The translations under genes were made by a program, and so were the position numbers. Shown one piece after another: positions 60,976-64,000 of a stretch of DNA of 64,000 nucleotides. The DNA is from Burkholderiales bacterium. GTDB lineage: Bacteria > Pseudomonadota > Gammaproteobacteria > Burkholderiales > Burkholderiaceae_C. The stretch is from positions 1 to 64,000 of the forward strand of contig JACRAZ010000107.1 of assembly GCA_016213205.1 (NCBI GenBank). The letters are read 5' to 3'. The number at the start of each line of letters is the position of its first letter. The first letter of the stretch is position 1. The notes under the pieces are model-generated. The model was not told where the DNA came from. It made no database searches and was given only the letters and a program-made list of their open reading frames with translations.

Positions 60976-62787
60976 TCAGCTGTCGTTCCAGGCGGGTGTC
61001 GCGCGCAGGACTTCCTCGATCGTCGTCACGCCTTCGGCCACCTTCATCATGCCGGCCAGGCGCAGCGGGCGCATGCCGTCCTTGACCACCTGCCGCCGCA
61101 GCGCCGCCGTGTCCAACGTCGGGTGGATGGCATTGCGCACCTCGTCCGTGACCTGCAGAAGTTCGTACAGACCCACACGCCCGCGATAGCCGGTGTTGCG
61201 GCACTCGAGGCAGCCCACCGGCTTGTAGGGGCGCACGCCCCCGGACAGGCGCCACGGACGGGAGATCTCGTTGAGCGACTCGCGCGTGACCGCCTCGTCA
61301 CGCTGCTTGCACGCAGGGCACAGGGTTCGCGCCAGGCGCTGCGCGAGCACGCCGATCACGGTGGCGGTGATCAGGTAGGACGGCACGCCCAGGTCGGACA
61401 GGCGGGTGATCGCCGAGGCCGCGTCATTCGTGTGCAAGGTGCTGAACACCAGATGGCCGGTCAAGGACGCCTGGATCGCCATCTCGGCGGTGGCCAGGTC
61501 GCGGATCTCGCCCACCATGATGATGTCCGGATCCTGCCGCATCAGCGCACGCAGGCCCTCTGCGAACCCCATGTCCAGGGCTGCCTGCACCTGGGTCTGG
61601 TTGAACGCAGGCTCGATCATCTCGATCGGGTCCTCGATCGTGCAGACGTTCACCTCGTCGGTGGCCAGTGCCTTCAGCGTCGAGTACAGGGTCGTCGTCT
61701 TGCCGCTGCCCGTGGGGCCGGTGACCAGGATGATGCCGTGCGGCCGCGCGATCAGCGATTGCCAGCGCTCGCTGTCGTGGGCCGAGAAGCCCAATGCCTC
61801 GACCGACTTGACGACGGTGTCCGGATCGAACACGCGCATCACCATCTTCTCGCCGAACGCGGTGGGCAAGGTGGACAGGCGCATCTCGACCTCGCCGCCG
61901 GTGGCCTCGGGCGTGTCCGGCCGCTTGGTCTTGATGCGGCCATCCTGGGGCCGCCGGCGCTCGACCACGTCCATGCGACCGAGCAGCTTGATGCGCGCCG
62001 TCATGGCGCTCATCACGGTCATCGGCACCTGGTAGACCGTGTGCAGCACACCATCGATGCGGAAACGGATCGCGCCCATGTCGCGCCGCGGCTCGAGGTG
62101 GATGTCGCTGGCGCGCTGGTCGAAGGCGTACTGCCACAACCAATCGACCACCTGCACCACGCCCTGGTCGTTGGCATCGAGCTGCTTGTTGGTCTTGCCC
62201 AGTTCGACCAGTTGCTCGAAGCTGGACGTGGCCGTGTTCTCACCGGTCTTCTGTGCCGCGCGGACCGACTTGGCCAGCGAATAGAACTCGGTCGTGTAGC
62301 GCGCGACGTCATCCGGGTTGGCCAGCACCAGCTTCACGCGCCGGCGCGCATGCGCTTCGATCTCGGGCACCCAGGCGATGTCGAACGGTTCGCTGGTGGC
62401 CACCGTCACCTCGGCACTGCCCACGCTGACCGGCAGCACGCGCCTCAGTTCGGCGTACTGCACGCTCATCACGTCGGCCACGCGGCCCACGTCCACCTTC
62501 AAGGGGTCGATGCGCAGGTACGGCAGCTTGGCGCGTTGCGCCAGCCATTCGGTGAGCACCTCGGCATCGAGTGCGCGGCCGTTGCGTTGCAGACCGGCCC
62601 CCCCCAGCCGGACCAAGGCATGCAGGCTCGAATCGCCATGACCGAAGCGCTTGACCACGCGGTCGGCATCGACCGCGGACACCCAGCCGTCCTCACGCAG
62701 CCATTGCAGCAGCTGGCGCCAGTCGAGCCGGCCGCGGGGCGGCGCCGCAGGGGACGGCGCAGGGTGTCGGGTGGCGTGATCGCTCAT
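60976..62787 (-). CDS. GspE/PilB-type secretion ATPase
   Basis: 603-residue type II/IV secretion superfamily hexameric ATPase. The N-terminal MshEN-like domain (WRQLLQWLREDGWVSAVDADRVVKRFG, LAQRAKLPYLRIDPLKVDVG) is of the kind that can bind cyclic di-GMP. The catalytic core has SDIHLEPRRD, Walker A GPTGSGKTT with Lys363, the Asp box DPIE, Walker B DPDIIMVGEIRD and the His box FSTLHTND. A zinc-binding tetracysteine region (CPACKQRD ... CLECRNTGYRGR) completes it. Complete and apparently functional, but no pilus, pseudopilin or secretin gene is next to it. It could power type IV pili or type II secretion from components elsewhere. Confidence 0.9.
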   Translation of the reverse strand: MSDHATRHPAPSPAAPPRGRLDWRQLLQWLREDGWVSAVDADRVVKRFGHGDSSLHALVRLGGAGLQRNGRALDAEVLTEWLAQRAKLPYLRIDPLKVDVGRVADVMSVQYAELRRVLPVSVGSAEVTVATSEPFDIAWVPEIEAHARRRVKLVLANPDDVARYTTEFYSLAKSVRAAQKTGENTATSSFEQLVELGKTNKQLDANDQGVVQVVDWLWQYAFDQRASDIHLEPRRDMGAIRFRIDGVLHTVYQVPMTVMSAMTARIKLLGRMDVVERRRPQDGRIKTKRPDTPEATGGEVEMRLSTLPTAFGEKMVMRVFDPDTVVKSVEALGFSAHDSERWQSLIARPHGIILVTGPTGSGKTTTLYSTLKALATDEVNVCTIEDPIEMIEPAFNQTQVQAALDMGFAEGLRALMRQDPDIIMVGEIRDLATAEMAIQASLTGHLVFSTLHTNDAASAITRLSDLGVPSYLITATVIGVLAQRLARTLCPACKQRDEAVTRESLNEISRPWRLSGGVRPYKPVGCLECRNTGYRGRVGLYELLQVTDEVRNAIHPTLDTAALRRQVVKDGMRPLRLAGMMKVAEGVTTIEEVLRATPAWNDS

Positions 62788-62858
62788 TCGGCGTGCCGGG
62801 CGGGCGCGTGCAGTGGGTTGGCGGGCATGGTAGCGCCAGCGCGTCGCAAGCTGCGGCC

Positions 62859-62902
62859 AAAAAAAGAAGCGGCGCTGGGCAGAGGTCGTCTGCACAGCGC
62901 CG
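62859..62902 (-). terminator. Rho-independent terminator of ssrA
   Basis: On the minus strand CGGCGCTG and CAGCGCCG form an 8-bp outer stem, with an inner GCAGA/TCTGC stem, then GCTTC and a seven-T run (the A-run at 62859-62865 on the plus strand). It lies 12 bases past the tmRNA 3' end. Confidence 0.85.
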
Positions 62903-62913
62903 TTTCGGGGTTC

Positions 62914-63288
62914 TGGTGGAGCCGGGGGGAATCGAACCCCCGTCCGCAAGCCATCACCGGCCAGTTCTACATGCGTAGCTGTCTGATTTGAATCTCGCGG
63001 GGCCGATCGCGCAGCAGCACGCTATCGAACCCGCCAGTCACTTGAGTCTTGCTCCGCACCGAATGACGCGATGCGGCACCAGCCAATGTGATTGACCTCG
63101 CAGCCCTTTGCCTTGCGGCATCAGGCCCGGCCCATCGGCCAACCGTTGCGAGGCTCACCGGTTTTAAGCGGCGAGGGCGTACGAAGTATCGTTCGCAGTT
63201 ACTTTGTTTCCAGATGGATTTACGAGCTGACTGGTGCTCGGCATGCCCTGAACCGACTCCGTACCCACGTCGAAGCCAGGTCGGCCCC
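62914..63288 (-). ncRNA. ssrA: Transfer-messenger RNA (tmRNA)
   Basis: 375-nt tmRNA that rescues stalled ribosomes and tags their products for degradation. The 5' end (GGGGCCGACCTGGCTTCGAC) pairs with the 3' end (CGGCTCCACCA), with the CCA encoded. The T-arm GGGGGTTCGATTCCCCC lies just before it. The tag frame is at 63164-63196: GCG resume codon giving ANDTSYALAA, then TAA. This is a betaproteobacterial-type tag. It is followed by a clear terminator and lies 12 nt after gph on the same strand. Confidence 0.96.
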
Positions 63289-63297
63289 AGAGCAGGT

Positions 63298-63324
63298 AGT
63301 TTAGGGCAGGTCCAGCCACTTCAA
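63298..63324 (-). promoter_or_regulatory. Candidate ssrA promoter inside the end of gph
   Basis: TTGAAG (63319-63324), a 15-bp spacer and TAAACT (63298-63303) stand upstream of the tmRNA 5' end by the usual distance. The TAA of the -10 is also the gph stop codon. The short spacer is a weakness. Confidence 0.45.
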
Positions 63325-63966
63325 GAGCTCGCCCGGCGATTGAAGCACCAGATCGGCACCCCAGTGCTCGATGGCGTCGCCCGCCCCCAGGTAGCCCCAA
63401 CCGGCCGCCAGCGTGGGCATGCCGGCCGCGCGGCCGGCCTGGACATCCCTGAGATCATCACCGACATAGACGCAGTGCGCGGCCGCCACGGACAGGCGGC
63501 GGGCAGCTTCGAGCAAGGGCGCCGGGTGCGGCTTCGCATGCGGCGTGGTGTCGCCCGCGATCACCACCGCCGCGCGCACGGCGAGGCCCAGGCCCTCGAT
63601 CACTGGCTGCGCGAAGCGCATCGCCTTGTTGGTGACGATGCCCCAGGGCAGCCCGGCGCTCGCAAGCGCCTGCAATACCGGCTCCATGGATTCAAACACG
63701 CGGGTGCTCTGCAGCAGCCGGTCGGCGTAGCGCGCCAGGAACGCATCACGCAGGGCATCGAAGCGGGGGTCGCCCGGCTGTACGCCGAAGGCGGCGCCGA
63801 TCATGCCGCGCGCACCGGCGCCCACCATCGGCCGCAGCTGCGCGAAAGGCAGAGGCGGCATGCCCTCGGCAAGGCGCAGGTCGTTGGCGGCGCCAGCCAG
63901 GTCGGGCGCGCTGTCGATCAAGGTGCCGTCCAGATCGAACAGCACCACGTCGCATCGTGCCCTCAT
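63301..63966 (-). CDS. gph: Phosphoglycolate phosphatase (HAD superfamily)
   Basis: 221-residue HAD-type phosphatase that removes phosphate from 2-phosphoglycolate formed during DNA repair or by RubisCO oxygenation. The motif I nucleophile is in VVLFDLDGTLIDSAPDL, motif II is IVTNK, and motifs III and IV are KPHPAPLL and YVGDDLRDVQAGRAAGM. Full length. Its ATG overlaps the stop of the upstream gene (ATGA), which by its last residues is ubiG; ubiG-gph is a common order in Burkholderiales. ssrA follows directly. Confidence 0.92.
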   Translation of the reverse strand: MRARCDVVLFDLDGTLIDSAPDLAGAANDLRLAEGMPPLPFAQLRPMVGAGARGMIGAAFGVQPGDPRFDALRDAFLARYADRLLQSTRVFESMEPVLQALASAGLPWGIVTNKAMRFAQPVIEGLGLAVRAAVVIAGDTTPHAKPHPAPLLEAARRLSVAAAHCVYVGDDLRDVQAGRAAGMPTLAAGWGYLGAGDAIEHWGADLVLQSPGELLKWLDLP

Positions 63967-64000
63967 GCGGGACGTTGGCAGGCCAGCAGATAGTTGACCG
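63963..64000 (-). CDS. ubiG: C-terminal end of UbiG-like methyltransferase (partial)
   Basis: Only the final codons lie inside the window. They read VNYLLACQRPA and a TGA that overlaps the gph start by 4 nt. The VNYxLA ending is typical of UbiG, the ubiquinone O-methyltransferase, and ubiG commonly precedes gph. The rest of the gene is to the right of the window. Confidence 0.6.
   Translation of the reverse strand, partial: VNYLLACQRPA

Noticed and set aside
62914..62990. tRNA-like T-arm and CCA end taken as a tRNA gene
   Set aside because: No anticodon arm follows; the acceptor 5' half is at 63288, making it the tRNA-like domain of tmRNA.
63164..63400. 78-codon open frame ending in ANDTSYALAA
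   Set aside because: This is the tmRNA read through its tag frame; only the tag codons from 63196 down are translated, in trans-translation.

Overview
The window looks like chromosomal DNA from a high-GC betaproteobacterium of the order Burkholderiales, in the Rubrivivax / Ideonella / Leptothrix neighbourhood. The evidence is the strong GC bias at third codon positions, a tmRNA tag reading ANDTSYALAA, a PEP-CTERM protein, the ribF-ileS-lspA and ubiG-gph gene orders, and GC-rich palindromic repeats between genes. I see no plasmid or phage backbone, no insertion sequence, no CRISPR array and no tRNA. No stretch without a gene exceeds about 275 bases; the longest are 35884-36155 and 49904-50132.

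Layout, left half. 1-4561 holds a truncated Ser/Thr kinase and a two-gene sensory operon (exported molybdopterin-fold protein plus hybrid histidine kinase). 4690-5345 is a PEP-CTERM exported protein with a good sigma-54 promoter and a TTG start. 5364-7674 holds murB, yajQ and a retropepsin-like protease. 7801-15636 is the most distinctive block: an NfnA/NfnB-like flavoprotein pair, a two-subunit 2-oxoacid:ferredoxin oxidoreductase, and a 735-residue protein with a pyruvate:ferredoxin-oxidoreductase-like segment and a C-terminal [4Fe-4S] ferredoxin domain. hemG, a di-haem-type cytochrome c and an MFS carrier follow. 18930-21247 is a paired acyl-CoA dehydrogenase operon. 21294-27840 holds regulators and small enzymes: a TPR/winged-helix activator divergent from an unknown gene, a LysR regulator divergent from a tautomerase, and a PNPOx plus PNPOx-GAF-winged-helix pair. 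27976-30268 carries a hemerythrin and a chemoreceptor of unusual layout.

Layout, right half. 30458-43948 is built around the housekeeping set ribF, ileS and lspA. These are separated here by an RTX calcium-binding protein, a membrane hybrid histidine kinase and a FeeM/autoinducer-synthase-like acyltransferase; ubiB follows. 44028-54503 holds a PAS histidine kinase, a quinone oxidoreductase, a nitroreductase, an RhlG-like reductase, a histidine phosphatase, a single-domain response regulator, psd, a transglutaminase/TPR lipoprotein, a second SDR and a DMT exporter. 54680-57073 is a MASE1/CHASE/PAS protein ending in a degenerate receiver. 57144-60869 holds gamma-glutamyltransferase and tctA/tctB. 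60976-62787 is a GspE/PilB-type ATPase. ssrA (tmRNA), gph and the last codons of ubiG close the window.

Two themes stand out. The first is the ferredoxin-centred redox cluster. It should interconvert NAD(P)H, low-potential ferredoxin and 2-oxoacid oxidation, and it contains one protein whose domain order I do not recognise from described enzymes. The second is a family of palindromic repeats (five copies seen). Their stems differ in sequence but stay paired. One copy lies in frame inside ileS, and two abut start codons.
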